Shown: piece after piece, positions 37,489 to 49,744 of the stretch
Layout of the letters: each line of letters begins with the position of its first letter
Numbering within the stretch: position 1 is the first letter of the stretch
NCBI RefSeq assembly: GCF_021134715.1
Contig: NC_060026.1
Span: forward strand, 15,057,001 to 15,121,000
From: Daphnia pulex
Taxonomy: Eukaryota; Arthropoda; Branchiopoda; Diplostraca; Daphniidae
Reading direction: 5' to 3'
DNA length: 64,000 nt
Position numbers and translations under genes: made by a program
The notes under the pieces: generated by a model
What the model was told of the DNA's origin: nothing
What the model saw: the letters and a program-made list of their open reading frames with translations, nothing else
The model's database searches: none

Positions 37489-40400
37489 ATGACTTCTCTA
37501 GTCAGGTATGATTTTATTCTGATTATTATATGGCAATTGAATATGTAATTTGATGATGTAATTGTTGTCGACAAATTATCGACTTCTCAATTAGCCTGAA
37601 TTAACGGGAAAGAATGTTAAACAAGGCAATCATTTTACATGTTTCACTATTGTTATTTGAGGCTAATGAGACACTATATGCGCGAATGTATCCGACAATA
37701 GCCGCGAGAAAATAAAGTGCCGTTACATTATAAAAATAAAAATTCATTTATTTTTTTATTTTTTGATAAGTCGAGAAGGTGTGGATGCTGAAGTTGGCCA
37801 ATCGAAAATTGTAGCTTCCGGTCTCAAGAATTCCCGAAACAAATCTTCGATCGGATTTATTTACACAGCCGTCAGAAATTTGTCCAATCAACCGACATCG
37901 CCACCGTCCATTCCCAAGCCGATTGAGGTCAAGTCTCATCAAAAGGAAAAACCTGCAGCTCACGATGGGAATGAATCAAAACCAGTGAAAGTCCAGACGA
38001 CAGCCGAGTCACGAGAAAGGTATTAAAAAAATCTGACCAATTCCTATGCAAATACGACACGCGGTTTAACAGTATTAATTACCAAATAATTAAATAAAAG
38101 TGGAGAGCTGGAAATAAGCGGCTCATCAACGGTTATGGAAGAAGCGAAAAAAGAACTGGAATCTCTTTTGAAACCCTCCAAAGTGAAACTGAATCAAGTC
38201 GTGGCAATAAGGCAGAATTTGCGAAACGAAAATCAAATTACTTTGGCAACTAACCATCAGCCAATCAATAACCAAATGTCACTGATGCCGTCGTTAAGTG
38301 CTGGCCAAGATAGTGGACCACATCATCCACATAATCCCTCGGAGAAAGCCATCAAATTATGGAAAGAGCACGGCAAGTAAGTCAATCGAGTTCAACTTTT
38401 GATTGGGAAAAAATTGAACAAATGAAAATGCAATAATTCCAGGCAGGCTACTGTGGACATGCTTAGTGCTCTATACGGCATTATTTTGGTAGTTATGGGC
38501 GTGGCTTTTCCTACTTCTCAAGTCATTTCCATCAAGATCCCATCTCACTACTACGAGGTAATATAAACAACCGCAATCAAATTAGTCAATTATCCAGATT
38601 TGCATCGTTTTTCACCACAGGGCTTCTACGCTTATCTCTACTTTGTGTCCATCGGTTTCTTTGGTTACATTTACGTCCTCTTGAAAACCCAATTCAACTC
38701 GTTTACGTGGAAAAGAAGTAAAAAGATATTAGCCCTTCGTATAAACTATATACTGTGTGCTCTATTTATACTTTTCATTCAGGTTGGCATCAACTGGCAC
38801 TGCGTCACAATAAGACACCCGAAACAAAAGCTGAAGACGATTGCGCCTTTGATGAAAATCGAGTTTTATCCATGGAGGATATCATGACCAATCGACTCCG
38901 GGTGACTCTTGGCAAACAACTCGATCCCAGACGAAATACAAATCACGGATCTTTTTACCTACGCATGGGAGCCGTCGGTGAACATGACATGTTTTAAAAA
39001 TAAAACCCGCCAGGAGCACTTACCAAAATTATTATCAAATTCTATAATATAACATGTACGGTACTATAACCTTTTTAGTATTTGGAGTTGGCTCAATGAT
39101 CTATTCGGGACTGGAATTCGCCCAATACTTTGAAAGTTCGTCCAATCCGTTGTGCAATGACGTCATGATTGCAGTCCAGCCAGCCTCTCGTATGCTCTTC
39201 ACCTTTTTCCAAATGTATTTCGTTTTCCTGAACGCAAAGGTATAATGGATTTAATCATTTAAAAGCGCTTGAATTGATCACACGACCTTTTTGGGATAGA
39301 TTCAAATCATCAAGAACAGCAACGTCATTGTGGCTCGTTTCGGAATGATGCACATCGTAGCCACGAACCTCTGCGTCTGGCTCAACGTCATCGTCCAGGA
39401 GACCAAACACGAGATCCTCGAGCAACAAGGGGAACTCGGCCATCACCAGGTGTCTGCTGGACACGCTGAAGAGCCCCTACAAATAGCAGGTTGAGTGTTA
39501 ATGATGGGCTAAAGGTAATTTTGTATACGACAGATATTGATGGAGTCTTTGCATAACAGATGCGCAGACCGCTCCTAACGTTTCATCCGCAGTTGGACAC
39601 TGGTTGAATCAAACAGTTGGCGCCGTTTTGGATCCTGTCCAGCAGGAAGGAAATCAATTCCATCATCAGTTGAGCGAGCGGTCGTTGTCGGACGAATGCC
39701 ATCGCTCAGATTTAATGGTATATAAAAAGGACATTGTATTGATTGTAATACTCTATCATAATAACCAAATAATTAATTCTAATTATTATTTAATCAAGGG
39801 AACACTGACGCAGAATGCCAGTCCATTTCTGTTTCCATGTGCAATTGAATATTCGCTCATTTGCGCTGCCATCATGTACGAGATCTGGAAGCACACTGGG
39901 AAAGATTGTCACAACAGGTTGATGCTGGTCCATGGAATAAACGATTCGCCGGCCGGCACACGAACGCCTAGGACTCCCGGCGGAAGCTATCACCCGTGTT
40001 CGCAACGTCGCTCCCCTCACCACTATTCCGTCGATTGCACCAACGCCAACAAGGGCCTATTCTTCGGAATCTTTGTCTTGGTACTAAGCATTCTGGCCAT
40101 GATCCTGTTTTTCGTCCTCATCCATCGGGAGGACTACAAAAGTGTTGCCATCACCATCATCCATGTGGCCGAGTTCGTTCTCTACATGATGACGTTGATT
40201 GCCGTCTTGATTGGAATCAAACAAGTATATTAAAGACAAAATTTTCAAACAAATCTATTTGTGATTTGATTTTTGATTTGATTCAATCACAGGTGAACCA
40301 GTTGCAATTTGACACTTCTCATCCGCTGGATCTCGACAACATTTTGCTGATTGTGGCTTTTACTGGAGTCATTGCTTACAACGTTTTTACCATCGTCGGG

Positions 40401-40891
40401 ACCCAGTTCAGCGACCACCCGGACAGGATCTTGGTGCTGATGAACGCCTTGACGGCCGTCGTGCAGGCCGTTGCTCAAACCGTGTTCGTCCTCGGCTCTT
40501 CCAAGCGCCATCTCTACACCCGACGCCAGGAGCAGAGCAAACCTGGCCGTGAAGTTATCACTTTCCTAATGGTCACCAACTTTGTGATGGTATTATACAC
40601 ATGAGTTAACCGATGTACATTATATTCCCATTTAAATGACGTCCAACTTGTACACAGTGGGCAATTATAACGTTGGAAAAGAGCCGAGTGGACGCCCATC
40701 CGGTGCAATCGCAATTTTTCGGCCAGTGGCCTTGGACTATCATCACTAATATCAGCTCTCCACTGGCCATTTTCTATCGGTACCACTCGACAGTTTGCCT
40801 CTGCGAGTTATGGAAGCGCTGCTACAAAATCACGGAGAGATTGAACCACAGCAGTCATCTGCTTCAACAGCAGCAGCACGCCAGCGTGTAG
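37489..40891 (+). CDS. Otopetrin-type proton channel
   Basis: Twelve exons: 37489-37505, 37771-38019, 38101-38376, 38443-38557, 38621-38717, 38783-38977, 39079-39239, 39300-39489, 39560-39717, 39799-40224, 40293-40589, 40658-40891. Phases close to 804 residues. Exon 9 could instead start at 39593 without changing frame. The first 170 residues are hydrophilic and cytosolic. About twelve hydrophobic segments follow, the otopetrin number, with family-type stretches GSMIYSGLEFAQYFE, PASRMLFTFFQMYFVFLNAK and FGMMHIVATNLCVW in the N-half. In the C-half are FPCAIEYSLICAAIMYEIW and the terminal WTIITNISSPLAIFYRYHS. Otopetrins conduct protons across the plasma membrane. A poly-Gln/His tail ends the protein. 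A piece of this gene (exons 9-10) is duplicated at 44630-44925. Confidence 0.88.
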
Positions 40892-41519
40892 TTATTACAC
40901 CAGTGTTTTTCCCTCGTCTATACTGTTATTTCTACAGCTTCTCCAATCATTTCTAAAAAGGTTAACAAAATAAAAACAATGTACAAAAGGTATTGCAATG
41001 GATTCTCCCAAGGATTTTCCGCTCCTGGGAGATTGGAATGTTATACAACATGTGATGCCAACATTCCTCGAAGTAGAACAATAAAAATCGATTGACAAAC
41101 TGCATCAAGCAGACAAATTTTCTTTATTCTAATTTTCGGTGGTATAATTACCGGTTGTGTTTTATTCACCTTGATTAGCTATATGTCAACTGCAAACTAG
41201 TTTTGCCAGTCGTACTTTTAACCAGCAGTTAGCCACAGGCGATGCACTTGTGAAACATTTTTATTGCAGAAGATGCCGTGTTACATAATTCGTGCACATT
41301 GAATTATAAAGAGTGAATGCTCAGAGCACATTCAATCGTAGTACATCCTGGGTTATCGCTTTTTAAAAATAGTCATTCAAGTGTGTTTTCAGTCTAAAAG
41401 TCATTCTCTGCGGGTTTATTCGCGTAAGTTTTTGCTTTTTTCTTGTCTGTGTATAGAGGTTGTAACTTGATTACTATTGAAACTAGCATTACATATTTAA
41501 ATAATCCCGGGGTTGGATT

Positions 41520-42480
41520 TGGGGGGAGGTCGATTATTGATTCTATCGATATCTTATTTTTAAAAACATGGCTAATTAGAATATTAGTGTCGTCTGCTTC
41601 TCGTTTTGTTCACCAGTTTCGAAAAAGTGACGACTACCCATCATCCATGCTCCTTGGTGTTTGCTGTTTGGCGGGTAAATAAAACATAATACAAATAGAA
41701 TGATTATGTAGCTTGAATAGAAGAGTTAAGTTAAGAGTTACACCTGCTTCAAAATTTGTGAAATGTTTCTGACTAGCATTTATAGAGGCATGCGTGCATC
41801 CGAGTGTCCCTGTCGATGCATGGCAATTTGTTTGTACTGTGTTAACTTTTCCTTTGTGTAGGTATTGAGCCCTGAGCCATCATAACCACAAGATATGCCA
41901 GTTTTTCTTGTGCTGGTAATGGCCTGGCAACAGCAACAATCTCTGTCTCGCTTGGGTAATGATTTTCGTTACTTTCATTAACAGTCTGTGACTAGCTGCT
42001 TTACAGTTTAATGGTGCATGACTTACATCAATGCAGCATATTACATGAAAACCTTAAATTCCCCTGTTAATTAACAATGACGGTTTATCCACTGTCTTAT
42101 TTTTAAGTATTCTTTAGCCTACTTGTTTTTGCTTTCAAAATTTTTTTCGTAACCAATTTTTTATTTAGATATTCAGCATCCTGCTAGAATTGGAGAAACT
42201 AAAGATGTCGGCCGACTATCTCTTCTTTCCTCTCGTTAAATCCCCTCTGTCCTCGTGTACACCAGTGTGTGTGTGTATTCACGAGACGCCCTTTTTCCTG
42301 GCCCACCTGAGTGGATTCAGTTCTTCAGCGAAAGGATCACTCGTAGATGCCTCCTGGTCGGATTTCCCAGGCTTAAAGGTAGGACAAATTTATACCTATT
42401 CTTCCTTTTTGACTGTTTGGTGGCATTGATTGTAGCCTACCTCACAACTGTGTCTTTGGGTAAACAATCAAATTAAAAAT
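41520..42480 (+). repeat. Unit X, copy 1 of GPCR array
   Basis: Aligns with 49745-50880 and, in its 3' part, with 45470-46090. Shared landmarks are tctatcgatatctta, ttagtgtcgtctgct, ttgctgtttggcgggtaaataaa, cagcatcc and tcctcgtgta. An exon-like block at 42173-42378 follows a tttatttag acceptor and ends at a gtagga donor, as in the other copies. Stops and indels differ between copies, so any protein is dead or fast evolving. Frame and family are not recognised. Confidence 0.85.
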
Positions 42481-42599
42481 TATTTTAACTTTAAACACTT
42501 CAAGCAAAGTGCAACTCAGTGGTTTTTTAAAATTTAAAGAATGACGCGCTGGTAAAATGGGAGACAAATGGGGAATCAATTCTAGAAGCGTGAAGCACT

Positions 42600-43030
42600 T
42601 CCACTCGTCCAGTAAAGTAAACTATGGAAACATAACTTATACATATCCCGATAATAACTCTAGATCCTGAAAGATCCTCTTAAAAGACCTTAATCCTCAC
42701 GTAAGACGACTTTCTCGACTACAAAGTTTCTACCAATTAATATAAGGACATAACTACGGTACCAATTTTCCGAATCTAAAGTTGGTACAGTTATAGCGTA
42801 ACTTTGATGTAACTCTCAGCACCAAAAAGTTTCCGATTGAAGGAAATCTTTTATATAACAAGGACTTCTTTGGGGGGGATCTCAAAATGTACCACTGACA
42901 TTCGTCATCCGGTCAGACGCTCTATGGAAACAGAATATCTCAAATAATAAGATGTGACTTGATTCATTCAATACTATATCGTGTAGAAACGCGATCGATC
43001 TAAGCTAGACGATAAAAGTGAAAGGTAATA
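42600..43030 (+). repeat. Unit Y, copy 1 of GPCR array
   Basis: Aligns with 49050-49440: aacaaggacttcttt / aacaaggggatcttttt, gatctcaaaa, atggaaacagaatatct, aaataataag and gatcgatctaagct. It lies 120 bases after unit X copy 1, whereas in the intact unit a GPCR gene separates X and Y. No coding content. Confidence 0.75.
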
Positions 43031-43514
43031 CGGCCCGATACGCCGATATGTTTCAGTGAATGCAGAGCTCTATCGATTTTGTCAAAAAAGCAACAGCAGA
43101 GTCGGTTCGTTTTTACCCGCGCTTTTTGAAAAAGTTCGTGAAAAGTTCATTGTCAAAAATTGTTTGTATCCAACGGCGTTTGTTGATCGTTTTGTTTTAT
43201 TTTTGTACGAAATAGAAATCCTATACTAAGTTTGACGCAACGAAAACGGCCCGCCGTGTATAGGCACCTTAATGTCTAAGCTGGTCTGCTGGGAGGATAT
43301 TCACACGAATTGAAGTATATGAAAGAGTTAAAAGAAAAGTTCAGTGTAGGATCGATGGTAGTAGTAGAATGGTATGTTGATAGAAAGGTCTTGTCTATAC
43401 AGACAAAAACTTTCTTAATTTCTAGCAACGTATATACAAGATTTATTCTTAAATAAAACAAAGTTAAACCAAAAAATAAATGTCATCAAAATAAAACAAT
43501 CTAACGTTTCAGAT
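43031..43514. other. 3' region of cuticle gene and spacer
   Basis: Holds the 3' UTR of the minus-strand cuticle protein gene; no other coding sequence is supported. Confidence 0.5.
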
Positions 43515-44032
43515 TCAGTGGCTCTTTCTGTGTTCGGGGTACTGGGCCTCGCCTTCGTATTTGACGTCGGCCACGTATCCGTTGATATCGTCGGCCGTGT
43601 AGGTGACGATTTGAGTGCGGCCGTCGGGCAAGGCAACGCGGTAGGATCCTGTAATCACTTGCGCATCCGAACTCTCGTGGTGATCGAAATTGCTGGAACT
43701 TTCGCTGTCGGTGACGGCATAGCCGAAAATGTAAGGCATCGGCGACTGCACAACGGAAATATTTGCATATTAAGTTAGAGGCATTTCGTAATGTTTGATG
43801 TGTAATCAGAAACCTCTAGGTCGTGACTCGGAGCGGAGTAATCGATCGGAACGAAATGCGCAATATCCAAGTGAGCGGAATCAGCTCCGGCCGCGAGGGC
43901 AAGCATAGCGAAGAGCAACCACTGCGAAAGAAATGGAATAACAAATTAATTCCAACAGAACATTTTTTTAAAATTCCGTACAGGATCGCATATCTATCGC
44001 ACAGAAAATGGGAATATTCATACCTGATGCAT
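43515..44032 (-). CDS. RR-type chitin-binding cuticle protein
   Basis: Three exons on minus (44032-44024, 43921-43814, 43745-43515) give 115 residues. The first exon encodes only MHQ, a layout common in arthropod cuticle genes. The signal peptide is MHQWLLFAMLALAAGA. The mature part is an acidic spacer followed by a Rebers-Riddiford chitin-binding consensus: YIFGYAVTD, FDHHESSDAQVITGSYRVAL, PDGRTQIVTYTAD and NGYVADVKYEGEAQYPE. It is secreted by epidermis and packed into the chitinous procuticle. The consensus looks closest to the RR-1 (soft cuticle) type. It lies inside the GPCR array on the opposite strand. A TATA box is placed about 60 bases upstream. Confidence 0.93.
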
Positions 44033-44059
44033 TGTTGTTTGACAAAGGAAGCTGGAGAA

Positions 44060-44101
44060 ACTCTGACAGCGAGTTTGATACCTATTTGGCTTTATATATG
44101 C
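44060..44101 (-). promoter_or_regulatory. TATA box and initiator of cuticle gene
   Basis: On minus, CATATATAAA at 44100-44091 precedes a TCAGAG initiator-like site near 44065 by about 30 bases. The ATG follows some 33 bases later. This is a classic spacing for a strong arthropod cuticle-gene promoter. Confidence 0.65.
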
Positions 44102-44494
44102 GGAGAATTCTGTGTAGTCGCCCAGGGAAGAGATGACCGACTAACTGAAATATCCTCACGCAGGTGATTGATGTGGATGGAAACAGGTATACATCAGCAG
44201 CAAAAACAAACCTTTTTTTTTTCTTGTTGGAAAGTTGTTGGCAGAAAGTTGTTTTTTTTTCTCTCCGACCTTATTTTCTCCTTACGACAGAAACCACCAA
44301 ATATTTTGATTAGCCAACTCGTTTTCGTAAATTTTACTCCAAATCAATTATTCGCAATGATAAGTTATAGTGATTTCACCAATCTTTGTTTAATCTTCCT
44401 CTGACTTTCCCTGTAGTCATCATATGTTGATTTCTCTTTTTTTCATCTCCTATTAATTCTGGCCACTTTCTATTAAAACTGTTTTGTTTTTCAG

Positions 44495-44640
44495 GTTCTG
44501 ACTGGAGGCTAATGAGCATGACCGTCGCTCAAAAGTTCTACCAGACTCTCAACGTTTCTTTTGCCTGTGATGCCGTCCTCTTTGACGATGAGATCTGGAC
44601 GACAATTGCGTTACTCACCACGAAGGAAGTCAATTCCATC
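44495..44640 (+). pseudogene. Exon-like fragment, unknown family
   Basis: After a tttttcag acceptor, the frame GSDWRLMSMTVAQKFYQ continues to FDDEIWTTIALLTTK and runs into the duplicated otopetrin segment in a different frame. It looks like an exon remnant of a gene I cannot name, joined to the otopetrin fragment at about 44630. Confidence 0.35.
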
Positions 44641-44925
44641 ATCAGTTGAGCGAGCGGTCGTTGTCGGACGAATGCCATCGCTCAGATTTAATGGTATATA
44701 AAAAGGACATTGTAATACTCTATTATAATAACAAGTTAATTTATTATTATTATTATTTAATAAAGGGAACACTGAGGCAGAATGCCAGTCCATTTCTGTT
44801 TCCATGTGCAATTGAATATTCGCTCATATGCGCTGCCATCATGTACGAAATCTGGAATCACACTGGTAAAGATTGTCACAACAGTTTGCAGCTGGCCCAT
44901 GCTGGAAACCATTCACCGGCCGTCC
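44630..44925 (+). pseudogene. Duplicated fragment of otopetrin exons 9-10
   Basis: Aligns with 39647-39960 including the intervening intron (with gtatataaaaaggacattgta at its start). The frame remains open: LSERSLSDECHRSDL, then after the intron FLFPCAIEYSLICAAIMYEI. The sequence then diverges into VQYTIQYVKNCTPIVLDQ with a gtatgt donor at 44979. No other otopetrin exons are present, so it is a partial duplicate and very probably not a functional channel. Confidence 0.85.
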
Positions 44926-44979
44926 AATATACGATTCAATACGTAAAGAACTGTACACCCATCGTATTGGATCAAGTAT

Positions 44980-45469
44980 GTCGAAATAAGCTGACGGTCT
45001 TTCTTAGAAATTTCTCGGTTGTGTTTCAATTAGGACCTATAACTCTGGCGAATCGAAAACTGTAATGCACACACAGTCGTCTGACGCAATATATATAGGC
45101 TATAGACTGTGGATAATCTTGCGCAGGTTTTGGGGTATTTTGTGCGCAGTTTCGTAGAGGATTTGGCGCCGGGAGATATTGAAGAATGTTTCTAATATTG
45201 CGTTGGAGTGCATTCGTCGTTCATCTTTCGGTCGAATTTGGAACCAACTGTTGATAACCGAGCAATGTTTTGCCGCACTCGCTAACCCTTTTTAAGATTC
45301 CTACAGTTTGGCCCACCTGCAAGTGATATTGTCCGTCATCGCTAAATATGAATTATTCATTACATCAGCTGACTTATACATGTCAAAGGGTTTTGATTTA
45401 CTCAACTAGTTTAGTATTCTACCTTCTTTAAATCGCCTTCCCACCCCTACTCACCAAACGTTCTCCATT
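44980..45469. other. No gene assigned (44,980-45,469)
   Basis: Unique-looking sequence after the otopetrin fragment. Nothing coding is supported. Confidence 0.45.
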
Positions 45470-46090
45470 GTTATATTTTTTGAACCCCTTTTTTTTGAGC
45501 ATTTTTTTTTTCGTTTTTGAGAGATTACCCACTGCCTAATTTTCCTTACTAGCTTGTTGTCTCTGTCAATATTTTTCATAACCCATTTTGTATTTTACAT
45601 TTAGACAAACAGCATCCCGTTTCATTGGAAATCTATCAACCGCGTTACGGATCTCTTCTTCCCCTTTCTAAAATCTCTTTTGTCCTCGTGTACACCCACG
45701 TGCTGTGTGTGGGTGTATTCACGAGGACGCAAGGAGAATGTAAGGGAGCCTGGTGGATTCAACTTTTCAGCGGAGCACTTGTGGATGCCTGGCCGAATAT
45801 CTCAGGCTTTAAAGGTAGGAAAAATCTCTGAAATATTTCTCTATTCTTCCATTTTGACTATTTTTTATTTGGTGACGTTGATTGTAAATTTTTACATGGT
45901 AAGGAATACGATTATTCCTCAGCTCTGTTTTCTCTTGGCGTTTCTTGTTGACTCAGACAGGGTTCATTAAAAATCTCATTTGTAGAACGACTGCAGATCA
46001 GGTCCGCTTTTGTACCTCACAACTTGTCTGTGGGTAAACAATCGAATTTTGAAATATTTTAACTTTAAACACTTCAAACAAAGTGCAACG
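45470..46090 (+). repeat. Unit X, copy 2 (partial)
   Basis: The 3' half of unit X. It shares tgtctctgtcaatatttttcat, cagcatccc, tcctcgtgtacacc and gggtgtattcacgagga. Towards the end it matches copy 3 (acgattattcct, ggttcattaaa, tcatttgtagaacg) and copy 1 (gggtaaacaatc-aa, ttttaactttaaacacttca). It is positioned upstream of the intact GPCR. Confidence 0.8.
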
Positions 46091-46135
46091 AGAACATTTC
46101 ATGACTAAGAGGGACCTGCCGTCACACCGGATTTT

Positions 46136-46195
46136 GAAATGCAAATGATGAAATGCAAAATGAAATGCAAAATGAAATGCAAAATGCTTTAAATC
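46136..46195. repeat. Tandem (aaatgcaaaatg) minisatellite
   Basis: About five imperfect copies of gaaatgcaaaat in a row, plus strand. It may be a slippage product. Confidence 0.85.
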
Positions 46196-47117
46196 TTCAG
46201 TTTAGTGAAAGGATAGATTATTCCCCGTTGTATCCAATCCCTACAGAATACCTACGATGGTATTATACAATATTACAGGTTACAGCGACCATTCCAATCA
46301 AAAGTAATGTTTCTTTAACGCGGGATTTCATAGGCCTACTATAACTTTACCGTCTTTACGATATGAAATTTATATCGTCATGGTTATTAAGCTGCTCACT
46401 TATAAATCCCCGACTGATTTTACTTCATCGTTCAATAAGATATCATAAACTCTTCGTGAAATTATCTTATACCGTCTTAAACCTCTGTTTTTCCAACTTA
46501 CCAAACATTGACAAGCCAAGTTTTTCGTTACATCTCCACTCAAAAGCCATTAGCATTACTTCTTAACTAAAACTGTGATGTTACTAGAGTTCTTCGTTAA
46601 ACTGTATGATATTGCTCAAATTAGATGATAGTGGACACATTCAATTACGGAACATTTATGAAATGTAGTGGGCTACGCATCTCGGCTTATTGCGTTTACT
46701 AGGAAATTGCGCGATCCGTGTTCTTGGTACAATTTCATTAGATTTGGCGTCTGAGGTGACTATATGTGTCTGATATAGGATTTTATTTGAACCAGCAAAG
46801 ATTATAGTTTCATTTTGTTAATTGACTAAGCTGGACTTGTTATGATTTATTGGTGGCCACTTTGTTTTATTCACCTCGAAAATGTGCTGAGCTGCAAAAG
46901 AGTTTTGCTAGTTAAACTTGTAATCAATGCTCTAATAACCATATATGTGATTTTAAATGATTTGATCATTATGTATGATTTTTTCGGATGCTGCGGCCAT
47001 ACTGCGGCGCATGCGACGACACTCATCCATCCGCATACCGTATAGTCCCATTCTGAAATATGTTGAAGTTGTGAATGTAGAAAATTTAGTCGCTGCTCAG
47101 ACTTGGTTAACAGCAGA
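46196..47117. other. Upstream region of GPCR gene
   Basis: No gene assigned; several unsupported small frames occur. The last part is the 5' flank of the receptor gene. Confidence 0.45.
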
Positions 47118-48709
47118 ATGGAAGACGTGACATCCGCCGAAAATGCGACACTGTCGCACTGGGAAATCCTGATGGATTTCTCCTTATTGTCGCCCAAGTT
47201 CTCTTTCTCTCAAAGAATATTCCAGTCGTCGCTCATCATTATCGGATTGTTGCTGAACGGTGTCGTTTTTCTGGTCGTCAGCCTGTCCCGGCAACTTCAT
47301 TACCCTCGCCACATTTTCTGGGCGGCTATTGCCTTCTTCGAATGCATATTTCTGGTGCAGTGTCAACTGGAACTGATGGTCGTCGTCAATCATGATCGCT
47401 TGGCCTGCCAACCTTACGTCGTACTCGCCTCCGTCGACTATTCCGTCCTGTTGATCTACCACTCGATGGCCACCCTGGATCGCTACTTGGCCATCGCCCG
47501 CTACGAGTGGTACAAGGAAAGCGTCACCAATTGCGGAGTTCTTGTGTTGATCGCGTTAGCTTCTTTCCTGACATTTGTAATTACTACCATTCCGTTTTGG
47601 ACGGGATACTTGTCCGTTTACACTTGCAGCCTCCATTTGGCTCATTTGCATTGGGTCTTGGCTTGGGATTTGTTCCTGGGCATCGTTTGCGTCATCCTTC
47701 ACTTGAAAATCTTTGTCAAATCAAAGAGCCTCATTCAACACTATATGCCAAACTATCGCCAGGAGTCCGTCACAGTCAAATTTGTCAATCACTCGTCTAA
47801 TCGACAGTCCAGCGCCAATTATGGTATAATTAATCACTACTAAATGTATTTAAAAAAAAAATTGTTTGGCATCACATCAGTTGCTCTCTTGTCAAATTTA
47901 GATATTCTTTTTGTAAAAGATTTCACGTCATTGTCACTCTTTTATAAACTTTCGGTAAATAGCTACTAACGTCAATGGGGTTTAATGATAAATAAAATGA
48001 GAAGCTTATAAAATACTCTCGTGAAGTTTTTGGCTGTATATAGCTGTTCATAATCAATTAATCATGCTTTCATCTACTCTTGACTGCTTACGTCAAAACG
48101 CATATCTAATGGAAAAGTTTAAAAATCATGATTTTTTCTTACAGGTAAAGCTTGCCGCCTTTAGCATTATTAGCCTATGGTTATATAAAAGAAGACCTAA
48201 TCTTATTTTTTCATTTATTCATAGGACGAGGAGAAGAAACGTCAGCAGCAGCAGGAGCTGAGAGAGTCGTCATCACATTTCCTGAGAATCCTCCCGTTAC
48301 TTTTAATGAAAACGCGATTCGGCCATGTTTCGGAGATGCTCAAATGACTTCGTACATCGACCAGCTCGACGCCGAATGTTTTCCTTGGATGCCAATGCGC
48401 TCGAAAGTCAATCGACTCGAAGTCCGAGCCGCTCTCAACATGTCCGTCAATATTTTGCCGTTTTGGCTGTGCACTTTTCCCGTTTCTTGTAACGTCATGA
48501 CCCTCTACTGGTGTGTCCGGCTCGAATCCGACTGCGCGTACACGGCTATCAATATCCACGGTCATTTGTGGAACTTGTTCATGCTCCACAGCATCTATAA
48601 TCCGATCATGTACATGTCAACCAGCTCCGAATTCCGTCGAGCGGTCATTCACATTCTAAGGAAAATGATGAAGGTATTGCGCATTGGGATTCAAACAAAT
48701 GCGAATTAA
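47118..48709 (+). CDS. Rhodopsin-like (class A) GPCR, orphan
   Basis: Two exons (47118-47823 and 48225-48709, phase 1) give 396 residues. I start at the ATG at 47118. The short extracellular tail has an N-A-T glycosylation site. Hydrophobic segments suit TM1-5 in exon 1. TM3 ends in ATLDRYLAIARYE, a DRY motif, and TM4-5 hold FWTGYLSVYTCS. Exon 2 starts with a polar third intracellular loop and then TM6 (ILPFWLCTFPVSCNVM) and TM7, which ends in HSIYNPIMYM, an NPxxY-type motif. Features needed for G-protein coupling are thus present. I cannot assign a ligand class. A dead copy lies at 30360 and an exon-2 relic at 50950. Confidence 0.88.
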
Positions 48710-49049
48710 ACCTGTAGGCTTACTTGTAGTAGTCCATTTTTTTTTAAATTTCTCCTGAGTCATTGCTCATGGCTATATTGATTTGTGCATTTTACAAGGT
48801 CCCATCTGTAAAATAAAAGATCAGCAACAGACAATGTTCAGTCTTTTCGTTTACCGGTTTCATCATTCTCCTGTGTATATTATATTCGTTTGCGTTCCAG
48901 GAATAATACAAATAATTCCGTTTCTTTCGCTGTATTTCGTTTCCCCTAAACTTATTTCATTTTGACTTATTTCCTACCTATTTTTTTTTATTGTAAAAAA
49001 AATAACAACTCATCCATCCCACTCCACACGAACTAACACGACCCTAAAA
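48710..49049. other. 3' flank of GPCR gene
   Basis: Contains a likely 3' UTR with AATAAA near 48813; no coding content. Confidence 0.45.
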
Positions 49050-49440
49050 AATTACCAGAAAATATATTAATAAAATATATAGTCACATCAGAAAACTTTT
49101 CCAGCTATGCAAAGTTTCTGCCAATTAATAACAGAGCACAGCTTACACAGTTAGTTTAACTTCCTCTCATATGTATAAGTCGTAAAGCACCCAAGTTTTC
49201 AAAAGAATCAAAGTTGTAGTAAAATCTTACCTAATAACAAGGGGATCTTTTTGGGATCTCAAAACGTCCAACATGACATTATTATTACTATCATCCGTTG
49301 AGTTGCCCATGGAAACGGAATATCTCCAAATAATAAGTTGTAGGCTACTTATTTCGTGGATTCTTATATCTAGCCCTTAACGTTAAAAATATTGTGCAAG
49401 AAAGGATCGATCTGAGCTATTAGACGCTGGATAGGAAAAA
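49050..49440 (+). repeat. Unit Y, copy 2
   Basis: See copy 1 at 42600-43030. It begins about 340 bases after the GPCR stop codon. Confidence 0.75.
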
Positions 49441-49744
49441 AACCAAAGAGCAATTTTTAAGCTGTTTACGGCAAGCATATATAGCTATGTACCTATGGCT
49501 ATGTCAATAACTTTTGACAAAGCAAATGTAACAGTTTATTTTTCAGAGTATTAGCCTAGCTATTTTAGCCGTCTGCGCTATGTGTACACAACAAAAGCAA
49601 CGGCTTTTAGGACTCTCTGCAGGTTCCTCAATTCTCAAGCGATGAAGATATGTAATTATGTATGCAAGATCAAGAAAGAGCTCGCACTATCTTATATTGC
49701 CTAATAACAAAAGCTTGTTGAGAGAAAGGCCTATCCTATTATTT

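Noticed and set aside
46136-46195. CRISPR-like array
   Set aside because: It has no spacers; it is a plain minisatellite in a eukaryotic gene context.
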